From Candidatus Sediminicultor tertius (lineage in GTDB: Bacteria > Atribacterota > Phoenicimicrobiia > Phoenicimicrobiales > Phoenicimicrobiaceae), in assembly GCA_003527405.1 (NCBI GenBank), contig DPXH01000041.1, positions 4,031-32,129 on the forward strand: DNA of 28,099 bases, read 5' to 3'. A program made the translations under genes and the position numbers. Of the stretch, positions 1-7,554 are shown one piece after another. Each line of letters starts with the position of its first letter. The stretch's first letter is position 1. The notes beneath the pieces were generated by a model. It ran no database searches. It was not told where the DNA came from and worked only from the letters and a program-made list of their open reading frames with translations.

Positions 1-783
1 GCTAAAAATATAATCGGGAGCTTTTATCAACCAAAGGCAGTTTACACCGACCCCGAAGTTTTGCAGACTTTATCAGATAAGGATATAAAAAATGGAATAG
101 TAGAGGCTATAAAAATTGCAGTTATAAAATCTCCGGCCTTCTTTAAGTGGTTAGAAAAAAATATTAATCGATTATTAAAAAAACATAGGGACCTGCTATG
201 TGAACTGGTTAAAGAAGCTGTTTCTTTAAAAGTGGATATAGTTTTAAAAGACCCCCGGGAAAGAGGATTGCGCAAAGTATTAAATTTTGGACACAGTATC
301 GGCCATGCCCTGGAAGTAGAAGCAGGGTATCAAGATTTAAGCCATGGAGAGGCAGTAGCCCTGGGTATGTTAATCGAGACTAAAATAACCCGGAATAGAG
401 GAATATGTTCGGAAGAGTTTGAAGGACAGATTAAACAAATCCTATCATTCTTACCATCTTCTTTGTTATCATCATCGGCAGCATCTTCTCCTCTGTCATC
501 CCCGTCTTCTCCTTTACCATCCCCGTCTTCTCCTTTACCATTCCCGCATCCATCTCTGTCATTCCCGCGAAAGCGGGAATCTATATCCATATTTAAATAC
601 ATCAAAAACATAGACTACAACCAGTTCTGGGAAACCTTAACTCTGGACAAAAAAAACTCTCAGGGTAAAATAACATTCATTCTACCAGAAGCTCTAGGGA
701 AAGTTGCCTTAATTGACGACATAAACAAAGAAGAAGTAATAAAAGCTTTAGAAGAATTTAAAAAGGAGTGGAAATTATGCTAA
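1..783 (+). CDS. aroB: 3-dehydroquinate synthase, 3' part (5' end outside window)
   Basis: Second enzyme of the shikimate pathway, an NAD- and Zn-dependent cytoplasmic enzyme that converts DAHP to 3-dehydroquinate. The frame is open from base 1 (it starts KNIIGSFYQPKAV and DPEVLQTL, as in the family), so the gene begins before the window; about 260 C-terminal residues of an expected ~350-360 are present. The metal-site signatures FGHSIGHALE and LSHGEAVALGM are intact, as is the C-terminal block with DKKNSQGKITFIL. Between these lies an unusual Ser/Pro-rich stretch of about 45 residues (bases ~451-594). It is made of 21-base tandem units and a REP-like hairpin that reads SFPRKRESI. The frame is kept, so the enzyme is probably still made, with an extra surface loop. 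The stop overlaps the start of aroQ by 7 bases. Confidence 0.93.
   Translation, partial: AKNIIGSFYQPKAVYTDPEVLQTLSDKDIKNGIVEAIKIAVIKSPAFFKWLEKNINRLLKKHRDLLCELVKEAVSLKVDIVLKDPRERGLRKVLNFGHSIGHALEVEAGYQDLSHGEAVALGMLIETKITRNRGICSEEFEGQIKQILSFLPSSLLSSSAASSPLSSPSSPLPSPSSPLPFPHPSLSFPRKRESISIFKYIKNIDYNQFWETLTLDKKNSQGKITFILPEALGKVALIDDINKEEVIKALEEFKKEWKLC
496..583 (+). repeat. 21-bp tandem units plus REP-like hairpin inserted in aroB
   Basis: Three 21-base units run in tandem: 496-516 and 517-537 are nearly identical (differing only at the first base), and 538-558 is diverged. The next unit begins the same way (tcattcccg) and turns into a perfect 8-bp inverted repeat, attcccgc (561-568) and gcgggaat (573-580), around a GAAA loop. 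The unit length is a multiple of three, so gain or loss of a unit keeps the aroB frame. Related hairpins occur outside genes at 1256-1276 and 3479-3498, which marks this as a dispersed element that landed in a gene. Confidence 0.85.
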
Positions 784-1226
784 AGATAGGAATAATCAAT
801 GGGCCAAACTTAAATACGCTGGGAAAAAGGGATCAGAAGATTTACGGAAATTTAACCTTGGAAGAAATGAATCACAAAATTGAATCTTTTGCTAAAAAGG
901 AAGATATTGAACTAACTATAAAGCAATCTAATTTCGAGGGAGAGATTATCGAATCTATTCAGCAGTTCTCTTCTCAAGTGGATGGTTTAATTATTAATCC
1001 GGCAGCTTATACTCATTACAGTTATGCTATTGCCGATGCCCTTAGAGACTGTCCGATTCCGGTAGTTGAAGTTCATCTTTCCAATATATTTTCCCGGGAG
1101 GATTTTCGGGGGAAATCAGTAACTGCTCCCGCCTGTATAGGCCAGATTGCCGGATTTGGTTACCAGAGTTATATTCTGGCTATTTACGCCCTTAAGGATA
1201 TATTGAAGAAACAGACTAAAATTTGA
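777..1226 (+). CDS. aroQ: 3-dehydroquinate dehydratase, type II
   Basis: Removes water from 3-dehydroquinate to give 3-dehydroshikimate, the step after AroB; type II enzymes are cytoplasmic dodecamers. The 149-residue length is typical. The N-terminal motif NGPNLNTLGKR carries the family's catalytic Arg18 and Tyr23 (IYG). QSNFEGE, INPAAYTHYSYAI and VEVHLSN (His100) follow, then FRGKS. I place the start at ATG 777, eight bases after a strong aaaggag; a GTG at 768 overlaps that ribosome site and is unlikely. The gene overlaps the aroB stop by 7 bases, indicating translational coupling in one operon. Confidence 0.95.
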   Translation: MLKIGIINGPNLNTLGKRDQKIYGNLTLEEMNHKIESFAKKEDIELTIKQSNFEGEIIESIQQFSSQVDGLIINPAAYTHYSYAIADALRDCPIPVVEVHLSNIFSREDFRGKSVTAPACIGQIAGFGYQSYILAIYALKDILKKQTKI

Positions 1227-1252
1227 TTTATAAAACCCATTTCAATCTCTAT

Positions 1253-1279
1253 GCCATTCCTGGAGAAAGCAGGAATCCA
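1253..1279 (+). repeat. REP-like hairpin between aroQ and tyrA
   Basis: An inverted repeat, attcctg (1256-1262) and caggaat (1270-1276), lies around a gagaaag loop in the 74-base aroQ-tyrA gap. It matches in form the hairpin inside aroB (561-580) and the one at 3479-3498. It has no T-run, so it is not an obvious terminator. Confidence 0.75.
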
Positions 1280-1300
1280 TAAACAAAGGAGAAGAACAAA

Positions 1301-2167
1301 ATGGATAAAGAAGGCGACTTTAAAAAAATAACCATCATTGGTGTTGGCTTAATCGGTGGCTCTCTCGGATTAGCTCTAAAAGAAAATAGACCAAATTATA
1401 AAATTATAGGCGTAGATAGAAAAGAAATAATCGAAAAAGCAATTGCTCGAGAGGCTATTGATGAAGGAACAGTTAATCTCAAAGAAGGAATAGAAGAAGC
1501 TGATATAGTAATTATTGCTACACCTGTAAAAACGATTTTAGATTTATTGCCTAAAATCAGCCCCTTTCTTAAAAAAGGATGCCTGGTAACTGATACTGGC
1601 AGCACCAAAGGGCAAATAGTGGGAAGGGCTAAACAAGTATTATCTAAAGATGTCTTCTTTGTTGGCGGTCATCCTATGGCGGGTTCAGAAAAATGTGGCA
1701 TAGAGGAAGCAAATCCCCATCTTTTTCGTAATAGAACCTATATCTTAACTCCTACTAAAAAAAGTAATTTAATAGCAATAGATAAGATATTTTCATTAAT
1801 CAAGATGATAGGCGCAAATAGATTAGTTTTAGACCCTCTTGAGCATGACAGGATTGTTGGTGCAGTGAGCCATCTACCTCAGATTATCGCGGTTTCCCTA
1901 ATCAATTCGATTGGCGAATTAGCTCTACGGGGAAAAAATACTAATTATTTTAGAGCTATCGGAGAGGGATTTAAAGATATGACCCGAATTGCCTCCAGTC
2001 CTTATAAGATATGGGAAGATATCTGCGTAACCAATCAGGAAAATATTTTGAAAATGATTAAGGAATTTAAAAATTATCTTAAGGTAATAGAAGATAAGCT
2101 CAAAAATGACCCCGGTAGTTTAAAAGAAGAATTTCAAAAAGCCGGTAAATTAAGAGAAAGCATATAG
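1301..2167 (+). CDS. tyrA: prephenate dehydrogenase
   Basis: Oxidative decarboxylation of prephenate to 4-hydroxyphenylpyruvate on the tyrosine branch, in the cytoplasm. The 288 residues form a single-function enzyme: an N-terminal Rossmann fold starting ITIIGVGLIGGSLG, with an acidic residue after the second strand (GVDRKE) that favours NAD. Next come GGHPMAGSEKCGI and the helical domain with HDRIVGAVSHLPQ, which holds the catalytic histidine. No C-terminal ACT domain follows, so tyrosine feedback may act elsewhere or be absent. An aaaggag precedes the ATG by about 8 bases. It lies 74 bases downstream of aroQ and probably shares its transcript. An arogenate-type specificity cannot be excluded from sequence. 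Confidence 0.92.
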   Translation: MDKEGDFKKITIIGVGLIGGSLGLALKENRPNYKIIGVDRKEIIEKAIAREAIDEGTVNLKEGIEEADIVIIATPVKTILDLLPKISPFLKKGCLVTDTGSTKGQIVGRAKQVLSKDVFFVGGHPMAGSEKCGIEEANPHLFRNRTYILTPTKKSNLIAIDKIFSLIKMIGANRLVLDPLEHDRIVGAVSHLPQIIAVSLINSIGELALRGKNTNYFRAIGEGFKDMTRIASSPYKIWEDICVTNQENILKMIKEFKNYLKVIEDKLKNDPGSLKEEFQKAGKLRESI

Positions 2168-2439
2168 GGCATTAGCCAATTAACCGATTCACCAATGCAC
2201 CAATTAATTGGTCGATAGTGAATAATCGTTAGTCGTTCGCATTAAATACAGGTTTTCAGTTGACAGTTCTCAGTTCTCGGTTTTCAGTAAGTAGTGGCGT
2301 ATTACTATACACCTATCTTACTAATGACTGGTTAACTAATCCTTAACCGGTAAACTGGTAAACCGGGTAACTGGACAACTAATACATACAAGATACGATT
2401 CACGAGATACGGGATACGAATAAGGTTCCTATCTTTTTA
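2168..2439 (+). repeat. Intergenic cluster of several dispersed repeat families
   Basis: No gene is seen here. The gap holds fragments of families found elsewhere in the window. A 'ccaattaaccgattcaccaat' type lies at about 2175-2210 and recurs inverted at ~12145-12180. A 'gaataatcgttagtcgtt' type lies at ~2219-2237, and 'ttttcagttgacagttctcag' with an echo lies at ~2253-2288. 'actggttaac' and 'aaccggtaaactgg' echoes span ~2325-2375, and a 'gatacgattcacgagatacg' run spans ~2393-2422. A promoter for smpB follows directly. Confidence 0.6.
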
Positions 2440-2468
2440 TTGAGAATTCCCCCTATTTATGCTATAAT
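2440..2468 (+). promoter_or_regulatory. Sigma-70-type promoter of smpB-ssrA
   Basis: A -35 TTGAGA (2440-2445) and a perfect -10 TATAAT (2463-2468) are separated by 17 bases. The expected transcription start is near 2475, giving a short leader before the smpB ribosome site (gagggg, 2482-2487). No comparable promoter is visible just upstream of the tmRNA, so this one may serve both genes. Confidence 0.85.
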
Positions 2469-2493
2469 TTAACTGCCAGATGAGGGGAAAAAT

Positions 2494-2976
2494 ATGAGCT
2501 CTGCCAATAATAAAGATGAAGTAAAAAATGTAGCCGTAAACAGAAAAGCACGACATGATTATCATATATTAGATTCATATGAAGTAGGATTGGTCCTAAA
2601 AGGAACAGAAGTAAAGTCTTTAAGAGAAGGCAAGGTTAGCTTGCGGGAAAGTTTCGCTCATTTTGAAAATAACGAACTTTATATAATGAATATGCATATT
2701 TCCCCTTACGCCTTTGGCAACATATTCAATGTTGACCCCAGAAGGAAACGTAAATTACTTATGCACAAACGAGAAATTAACCGCTTAAGAGGGCAGATTG
2801 AGGAGAAAGGTTTAACCCTGGTGCCTTTGCGAATTTATTTTAAAAAAGGCCACGCCAAGATTGAATTGGCTGTAGCTAAAGGAAAAAGATTATACGACAA
2901 ACGACAAGCATTAGCTGAAAAAGATGCCAGGAGAGAAGTAGAAAGAGAATTAAAGGATAAAGAATGGGGGCGATAG
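2494..2976 (+). CDS. smpB: SsrA-binding protein SmpB
   Basis: Binds the tRNA-like domain of tmRNA and brings it to ribosomes stalled on mRNAs without a stop codon. The 160 residues are typical and include the core NRKARHDYHILDSYEVGLVL, GTEVKSLREGKVSL, NMHISPYAFGN and HKREINRL. A basic C-terminal tail follows GKRLYDKRQALAEKD and in the family enters the mRNA channel. ATG 2494 follows gagggg by six bases. The gene has its own strong promoter, and its last codons (Trp-Gly-Arg-stop) overlap the 5' end of the tmRNA gene by 11 bases. Confidence 0.97.
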   Translation: MSSANNKDEVKNVAVNRKARHDYHILDSYEVGLVLKGTEVKSLREGKVSLRESFAHFENNELYIMNMHISPYAFGNIFNVDPRRKRKLLMHKREINRLRGQIEEKGLTLVPLRIYFKKGHAKIELAVAKGKRLYDKRQALAEKDARREVERELKDKEWGR

Positions 2977-3322
2977 GTTTCGACAAGGATAGGAGAGGTA
3001 AGAACAGCGGGTCGAGGTTCCATGTCCTCGTAAAACCGTGGAAAAACAATAATTGCTAACAACGAACAATTAGCATTTGCAGCCTAATCAGGCTGCACGT
3101 CTGTACTGGTCTTGTGTCTACGAGACCTTTATGGGTGTAACCTAAAGTAGACTATCTTCTACCTTACTACCCCGGGAGACAGAAGAGAAAATTAGGGGCT
3201 GGCTCAATTTACATCCTGTCTATGGGAGGTAAAAAGAGCGAGAACCAAATCATAGACTACACTCGTAGCGGTTCTTACTGAAATATCTTTGGACGCGAGT
3301 TCGAATCTCGCCGCCTCCACCA
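2966..3322 (+). ncRNA. ssrA: transfer-messenger RNA (tmRNA), one-piece
   Basis: Rescues stalled ribosomes together with SmpB. The 5' acceptor strand GGGGGCG (2966-2972) pairs with CGCCTCC (3312-3318), followed by discriminator A and an encoded CCA ending at 3322. The 5' domain has the conserved GGTTTCGAC, and the T arm reads GCGAGTTCGAATCTCGC. The tag frame starts at GCT 3055 and reads ANNEQLAFAA, with stop TAA at 3085-3087; the -AFAA end suits ClpXP-type recognition. The total of 357 nucleotides is normal. The start lies within the smpB coding sequence. The tag start codon is placed by analogy with other tmRNAs. Confidence 0.96.
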
Positions 3323-3350
3323 TTATTTATCAAATTTAGTTAAATAAATA

Positions 3351-3379
3351 AATCCGAAAAATAATTTTTCGGATTTTTT
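3351..3379 (+). terminator. Rho-independent terminator after tmRNA
   Basis: An 11-bp stem, aatccgaaaaa (3351-3361) with tttttcggatt (3365-3375), encloses a 3-base loop and runs into further T residues to 3379. It sits 28 bases after the tmRNA CCA end. Confidence 0.85.
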
Positions 3380-3435
3380 AATTATTAGATTAAAAAAGAA
3401 GGATAATTAAAAATAGATGTAGAATATATATAAAA

Positions 3436-3570
3436 TTACCACGCTCCATGGGTTAATTGCAAAGATAGAAAAAGATAGATTCCCACTTTCGTGGGAATGA
3501 CATAAGGAATTGTGGGAATAACATATAAGGTTGAAATTGCCGCGCTCTGATAAACCAGGGCAATGACTGA
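3436..3570 (+). repeat. REP-like inverted repeats between ssrA and the permease gene
   Basis: attcccac (3479-3486) and gtgggaat (3491-3498) form a perfect 8-bp stem around tttc; this is the same family as the aroB insertion in the opposite orientation. It is flanked by weaker elements of an 'attaccacgctcc' (from ~3436) and 'attgccgcgctctgataaac' (from ~3536) type, with the latter ending in ggcaatgac. The rest of the gap 3380-3587 shows no gene. Confidence 0.65.
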
Positions 3571-3587
3571 CCATTATTGGAAAAAAA

Positions 3588-3616
3588 TTGAATAATGTGA
3601 GCTAATCTGTTATAAA
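3588..3616 (+). promoter_or_regulatory. Sigma-70-type promoter with extended -10
   Basis: TTGAAT (3588-3593), a 17-base spacer and TATAAA (3611-3616), with an extended -10 TG at 3608-3609. It lies 39 bases before the start at 3655 and is well placed to drive the four-gene run 3655-7343. Confidence 0.7.
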
Positions 3617-3654
3617 TAGATAAGTAAAAAGTTGTTTCAGGTGGAAAGCTATTT

Positions 3655-4689
3655 ATGGAATTCGTAAAAGATAAAAGATTAAATTTTATTATCAATATTG
3701 CCATTGGTATTGTCATTCTATTTTATGTATTGAGCAAGCTAAAGTGGTTGTTCATATATTTTAGTTTTGCTTTGATGTTAGCCTATTTCTTCGACCCTTT
3801 ATATAAATTTCTTCTTAATAAGAAGGCCCCGAAGATATTGGCTATTATTATTGTCTTTGGAATAATAATAGCCCTGTTAATCCTAACTATATTTTTTCTA
3901 ATCCCCAGCTTAATTAATCAGCTTAATGTTTTATATAAAGAGATTCCTAATTTTGTCGAAAATTACCAAAATCTAATTTTATCTATAAAACCTCAGCTTT
4001 CAAAATTCATAGATCCTGCTGATGTAGAGATTTTACTTAAAGAAAATTTATCTGAACTTCAGAAGAGTGTATTGGGTTTTTCCCAAACCATTATAATTTA
4101 TTTGTCCAATATAGTTTCCAGTATTACTTTTGGTATAGTGATTGTCCCTTTAATTTTATTTTATCTAATGAGAGATATGTTTGTATTTAAAGAAAATTTA
4201 TATATTTTCGTATCGAAGAAAAATAAAAAAGAATTCAAAGAAGTACTGGAGGAAATAGATTATATTGTCAGCGGTTTTATTCGTGGTCGAATAATAGTCT
4301 GCTTTATTGTAGGGACATTGATTGGTATAGGGTTGTACTTCTTAAATTTAAAATTTGCCTTGATTATCGGGATTGTTAGCGGAGTGTTTAACTTTGTCCC
4401 CTATTTAGGACCTATTGTGGGAGTTGTCCTGGCTTTAATTTTTGCTCTGGGCAGCCCCTGGTGGACATTGTTGATGATTGTAGTTTTATTTGTTTTAGTT
4501 AATCAGCTTGAGGCGATATATCTTAACCCAAATATCTTAGGGAAAGGGTTAGGTCTGCACCCCTTGACCGTAATCTTATCGATGTTAATTTGCGGTCAGT
4601 TGTTAGGAATATTGGGAGTGTTAGTGGCTGTTCCTTTGGCAGCTATTTTGAAAGTTTTATTCTTTAGATATTTAGCCCAGGAGGGATAG
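3655..4689 (+). CDS. AI-2E family transporter (PF01594-type permease)
   Basis: An inner-membrane protein of 344 residues with the layout of the AI-2E exporter/permease family. Several hydrophobic helices lie at the N-terminus, followed by a soluble stretch (about residues 90-150) and a C-terminal bundle with FNFVPYLGPIVG and LGKGLGLHPLTV, both family hallmarks. Substrates vary across the family (autoinducer-2 export, Na+/H+ exchange, cyclic peptides) and cannot be told here. The start ATG follows aggtgg (3639-3644). It lies 10 bases before the amidase gene, suggesting co-transcription with envelope genes. Confidence 0.85.
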   Translation: MEFVKDKRLNFIINIAIGIVILFYVLSKLKWLFIYFSFALMLAYFFDPLYKFLLNKKAPKILAIIIVFGIIIALLILTIFFLIPSLINQLNVLYKEIPNFVENYQNLILSIKPQLSKFIDPADVEILLKENLSELQKSVLGFSQTIIIYLSNIVSSITFGIVIVPLILFYLMRDMFVFKENLYIFVSKKNKKEFKEVLEEIDYIVSGFIRGRIIVCFIVGTLIGIGLYFLNLKFALIIGIVSGVFNFVPYLGPIVGVVLALIFALGSPWWTLLMIVVLFVLVNQLEAIYLNPNILGKGLGLHPLTVILSMLICGQLLGILGVLVAVPLAAILKVLFFRYLAQEG

Positions 4690-4699
4690 AATAGGTTAT

Positions 4700-6208
4700 A
4701 TGAAAAAAATATTCTATATAATTTTAATAACAGCTGTATTTGCTATTTTATTCTCTCTTTCTTCAATTTTTGCCCAATCTTCAGAAATAAAGATATTGTT
4801 AGACAATATACCTCTGGAAACAGTTGTCCCTTCAGTTATCGAGAATGACCGATTATTTGTTTCAGCTCGTAATGTGGTGGAAGCTTTAGGAGGAAGGATT
4901 ACCTGGTTCCCGGCCTTAAAGTTGATGACCGTAAATATCAATGGTCGTACAGCCCGCTTAGTTATCGATGACCCTACTTTGGAGATAGATGAAAAGGTAA
5001 TTTCTCTGGAAATACCAGCAAGAATTCTCGATAACCGGGTAATGATACCTTTAGAAGTGATAAAATTTATTGCCGAAGTAGATATTAAATGGGAGAATCA
5101 GACCAAAACTTTATCTATTAATACCATAAGACCTTATCTATTAAAAGTCAGAAGCTATTCTCACCCCGACAAAACCAGGGTGGTGATAGATTTATCTGAA
5201 AAGACAGAATTTAGAGCTGATAAATTAACCAATCCGGATAGAATTTTTATCGATATAATGGGGTCTATTGTAAAATTAGAAGATACTTTCAAACAGATAA
5301 AGATAGATGACGGAGTGGTAAAGACAGTAAGGACAGCTCAATTTAATGAGGAAATTACCAGAGTGGTATTTGACCTTTATCGGGAAGCAAAATATGAAGT
5401 TTTCAGCCTTATTGAACCCGATAGGGTGGTGATTGATATATTCAAATCAGGTAAAGAGGCAGCCATTTCCCAAACTCTTCTCGCCAAGCCTGAAGAAAAG
5501 CCTGCTCCCGGACCTGAAATAACCGGCAAGAGAGTAGTAATTATTGACCCCGGACATGGGGGGAAAGACCCGGGTGCGATCGGACCTACCCGCTTGAAAG
5601 AAAAAGATGTTACTTTGGGAATCGCTCTTTATTTAGAGAAATTATTAAAAGGGGCTGGTATCCCAACCTATTTAACCAGAAGTAAAGATGAATTTGTTTA
5701 TCTGGAAAATAGAACAAATTTCGCTAACCAGAAAAATGGTTTTGTATTTGTAAGTTTACATGTTAATTCGGTTTTAAACCATCGTCCCAGTGCCGAAGGA
5801 ATAGAAACCTTCGTATTAAGTTCCAAATATATCGGCGCTTCTGCCAGGGATGTAGCGGATAGAGAAAATAGAGCCAGCAGGGCTCACCCGGAGGTAGATA
5901 CTGATTTAGCCTTAATTATCGCTGATTTAGAAGAAAGCGCTAACATTAAATATAGTCTCGATTTTGCAGATGTTGTACAGAAAAAATTAGTAAATTATCT
6001 AAAATTAGAAGATAGGGGAGTAAAGCAAGCTCCCTTTGTAGTACTAAAGGGAGCAAATATGGTAGCTGTTATTGTGGAGATTGGTTTTATTTCTAACCCC
6101 AAAGAGGAAAAGCTACTAAAAACTAGTAAGTTTAGAGAAAATGCCGCTCAAGCCTTGTTTGAAGCCATAAAATATTACATAGAGAATACCCCTGATAATG
6201 GTGGATAG
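4700..6208 (+). CDS. N-acetylmuramoyl-L-alanine amidase with AMIN domain
   Basis: Cuts the bond between muramic acid and the stem peptide in peptidoglycan, outside the cytoplasmic membrane. The 502 residues start with a signal peptide (KK then a hydrophobic core to about residue 25). A copper-amine-oxidase-N-like domain covers ~27-145, an AMIN wall-targeting domain covers ~150-255, and a Zn-dependent Amidase_3 domain covers ~278-498. Metal and catalytic residues are in place: His286 in DPGHGG, Glu301 in LKEKD, His354 in SLHVN and Glu460 in VEIGFISNP. A short proline-rich linker (about 260-275) joins AMIN to the catalytic domain. It lies in a tight gene run (10- and 11-base gaps) with a permease and a GerMN protein. 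Confidence 0.93.
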   Translation: MKKIFYIILITAVFAILFSLSSIFAQSSEIKILLDNIPLETVVPSVIENDRLFVSARNVVEALGGRITWFPALKLMTVNINGRTARLVIDDPTLEIDEKVISLEIPARILDNRVMIPLEVIKFIAEVDIKWENQTKTLSINTIRPYLLKVRSYSHPDKTRVVIDLSEKTEFRADKLTNPDRIFIDIMGSIVKLEDTFKQIKIDDGVVKTVRTAQFNEEITRVVFDLYREAKYEVFSLIEPDRVVIDIFKSGKEAAISQTLLAKPEEKPAPGPEITGKRVVIIDPGHGGKDPGAIGPTRLKEKDVTLGIALYLEKLLKGAGIPTYLTRSKDEFVYLENRTNFANQKNGFVFVSLHVNSVLNHRPSAEGIETFVLSSKYIGASARDVADRENRASRAHPEVDTDLALIIADLEESANIKYSLDFADVVQKKLVNYLKLEDRGVKQAPFVVLKGANMVAVIVEIGFISNPKEEKLLKTSKFRENAAQALFEAIKYYIENTPDNGG

Positions 6209-6219
6209 GATTAATTATT

Positions 6220-6846
6220 ATGGTTAAAAATAGAAAACTGAAGAATAAAAGAAATAACCCGAAAATTATCCCTTTAGTATTAATAATTTTAATACTCATA
6301 ATTGTTGGCTATCTAATATTTAATAAATTTATTATTCCGGTATGGGAAAGATATACAGAAAAGCCTATTATTACTAAAGAAGTCCCTTATAAGGAAGAAG
6401 AAATAAAAGAAGTTCAACCTGTGCCGGCAGAAGAGCTGGTCGAAGTTAACCTTTACTTCTCTGATTCTCAAGCGATGTACTTAGTACCCGAAAAAAGAAA
6501 AATATCCCAAACCCCTTCTTTGGCCAGACAGGCAGTTATTGAGCTGATAAAAGGTCCGGAAAGTTCCGAACTCTATCCCACGATTCCCGGAGGAACGCAA
6601 GTCAATGAAGTATATATTGTTGATGATATTGTTTACATAGACCTATCTGAGGAAATATTAAAAAATCATCCCGGTGGAAGTAGTGGCGAATTGATGACTG
6701 TCTACTCTATAGTAAATACTTTAACCGAAATTCCTCCCATTAAAGGTGTGCAAATATTAGTGGAGGGAAATGAGGCGGAGAGTTTAGTCGGACATATAGA
6801 TATCAGCATGCCTTTGCTTAGGGACGAAGATTGGATTAAACCATAA
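6220..6846 (+). CDS. GerMN-domain membrane-anchored protein
   Basis: A 208-residue protein with a very basic start, one transmembrane segment at about residues 17-38 (PLVLIILILIIVGYLIF), a charged linker rich in Glu/Lys/Pro, and a C-terminal GerMN-like domain (~73-195). Signs of that domain are VNLYFSDSQAMYLVPE, ARQAVIELIKGP, VYIDLSEEI and the final VGHIDISMPL. GerM in Bacillus acts in sporulation and germination envelope biology; many non-sporulating bacteria carry the domain beside amidase genes, as here. Its likely place is the outer face of the membrane and its exact role is unknown. It follows the amidase by 11 bases. Confidence 0.85.
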   Translation: MVKNRKLKNKRNNPKIIPLVLIILILIIVGYLIFNKFIIPVWERYTEKPIITKEVPYKEEEIKEVQPVPAEELVEVNLYFSDSQAMYLVPEKRKISQTPSLARQAVIELIKGPESSELYPTIPGGTQVNEVYIVDDIVYIDLSEEILKNHPGGSSGELMTVYSIVNTLTEIPPIKGVQILVEGNEAESLVGHIDISMPLLRDEDWIKP

Positions 6847-6878
6847 ACTAAATAAATAATGTCGAAAAATAAGGAGTG

Positions 6879-7343
6879 ATGGAGATAAACATTGCTGATT
6901 TATATCTGATTTTTAGAAATGAGATTATAATAATTGCTTTTATCACCTGGGTTTTCAATCAGAGCTTAAAGCTAATAGTATTTTATGCTACTGAAAAAAA
7001 ATGGGATATTAGAAGATTTGTTGGGGCAGGAGGGATGCCCAGCACTCATTCCGCCCTTTCTGTGTGTGTGGCTACTACCATTGGCATAAAAGAAGGCTGG
7101 GAATCTCCTTTGTTTGCTTTAGCTATAGTGGTCGCTTTTATTATTATGGCCGATGCAGCCGGAGTAAGGAGAGAAACGGGAGAACAGGCTAAAGTATTAA
7201 ATAAAATTATTTTAGAATTTTTTAAAGAAATAAGAATAAAAGACAAGCGTTTTAAAGAGTTGGTCGGGCACACCCCTTTTGAAGTTATAGTGGGAGCTTT
7301 TATTGGAATCATAATGGCCTGGATATTATGCACAATAATTTAG
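6879..7343 (+). CDS. Divergent PAP2 family protein (DUF212 type)
   Basis: A small membrane protein of about 154 residues related to acid phosphatase/vanadium peroxidases. The signature GAGGMPSTHSALSVCVAT and the block ADAAGVRRETGEQAKVLNKI are characteristic of this divergent family. Three to four hydrophobic segments lie at about 12-32, 60-90 and the C-terminus. A phosphatase role on a lipid phosphate is possible but unproven. The start is uncertain: ATG 6879 has aaggag only two bases upstream, a GTG at 6876 overlaps it, and a downstream non-ATG start is possible. It closes the envelope gene run. Confidence 0.8.
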   Translation: MEINIADLYLIFRNEIIIIAFITWVFNQSLKLIVFYATEKKWDIRRFVGAGGMPSTHSALSVCVATTIGIKEGWESPLFALAIVVAFIIMADAAGVRRETGEQAKVLNKIILEFFKEIRIKDKRFKELVGHTPFEVIVGAFIGIIMAWILCTII

Positions 7344-7434
7344 TTTAACTTGATTGTATAAGAATTTCCTTTTTCCGTAATCCCTGCTTAGTAGATACGT
7401 GCTTAGCAGAGTAAACATAAAGCAGTAAAACAAA

Positions 7435-7539
7435 GAGGGCACAATTTATTGTACCCCTACAAAAGAAAATGAGGAGCACGGTGTGCCGTGCCTTCTTGTA
7501 CTAACGACTATTCACTATTCACTAACGACTAATTTAAGA
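7435..7539 (+). repeat. Dispersed palindromes and 'actaacgactattcac' repeat before tlyA
   Basis: A GGGCACAAT...ATTGTaCCC palindrome ending in CCCCTAC (7435-7460) is followed by gcacgg/ccgtgc (7475-7490). Then comes a 'actaacgactattcactat' element (about 7500-7535) that recurs almost identically at ~15656-15690, diverged at ~24500-24530 and inverted at ~18657-18690. This repeat can be read in frame with tlyA but does not look like its coding sequence. Confidence 0.75.
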
Positions 7540-7554
7540 GGTGATTTTATAGAT

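Noticed and set aside
496..583. Short tandem units considered as a CRISPR array
   Set aside because: Units are directly adjacent with no unique spacers, and they are read in frame as part of aroB; no cas genes are nearby.
330..613. Open frames on both strands across the repeat inside aroB (330-611 minus, 419-613 plus)
   Set aside because: They are low-complexity shadows of the 21-base repeats and lie within the well-supported aroB frame.
768..776. GTG start for aroQ at 768
   Set aside because: It overlaps the ribosome site aaaggag; ATG 777 has ideal spacing and matches the family N-terminus.
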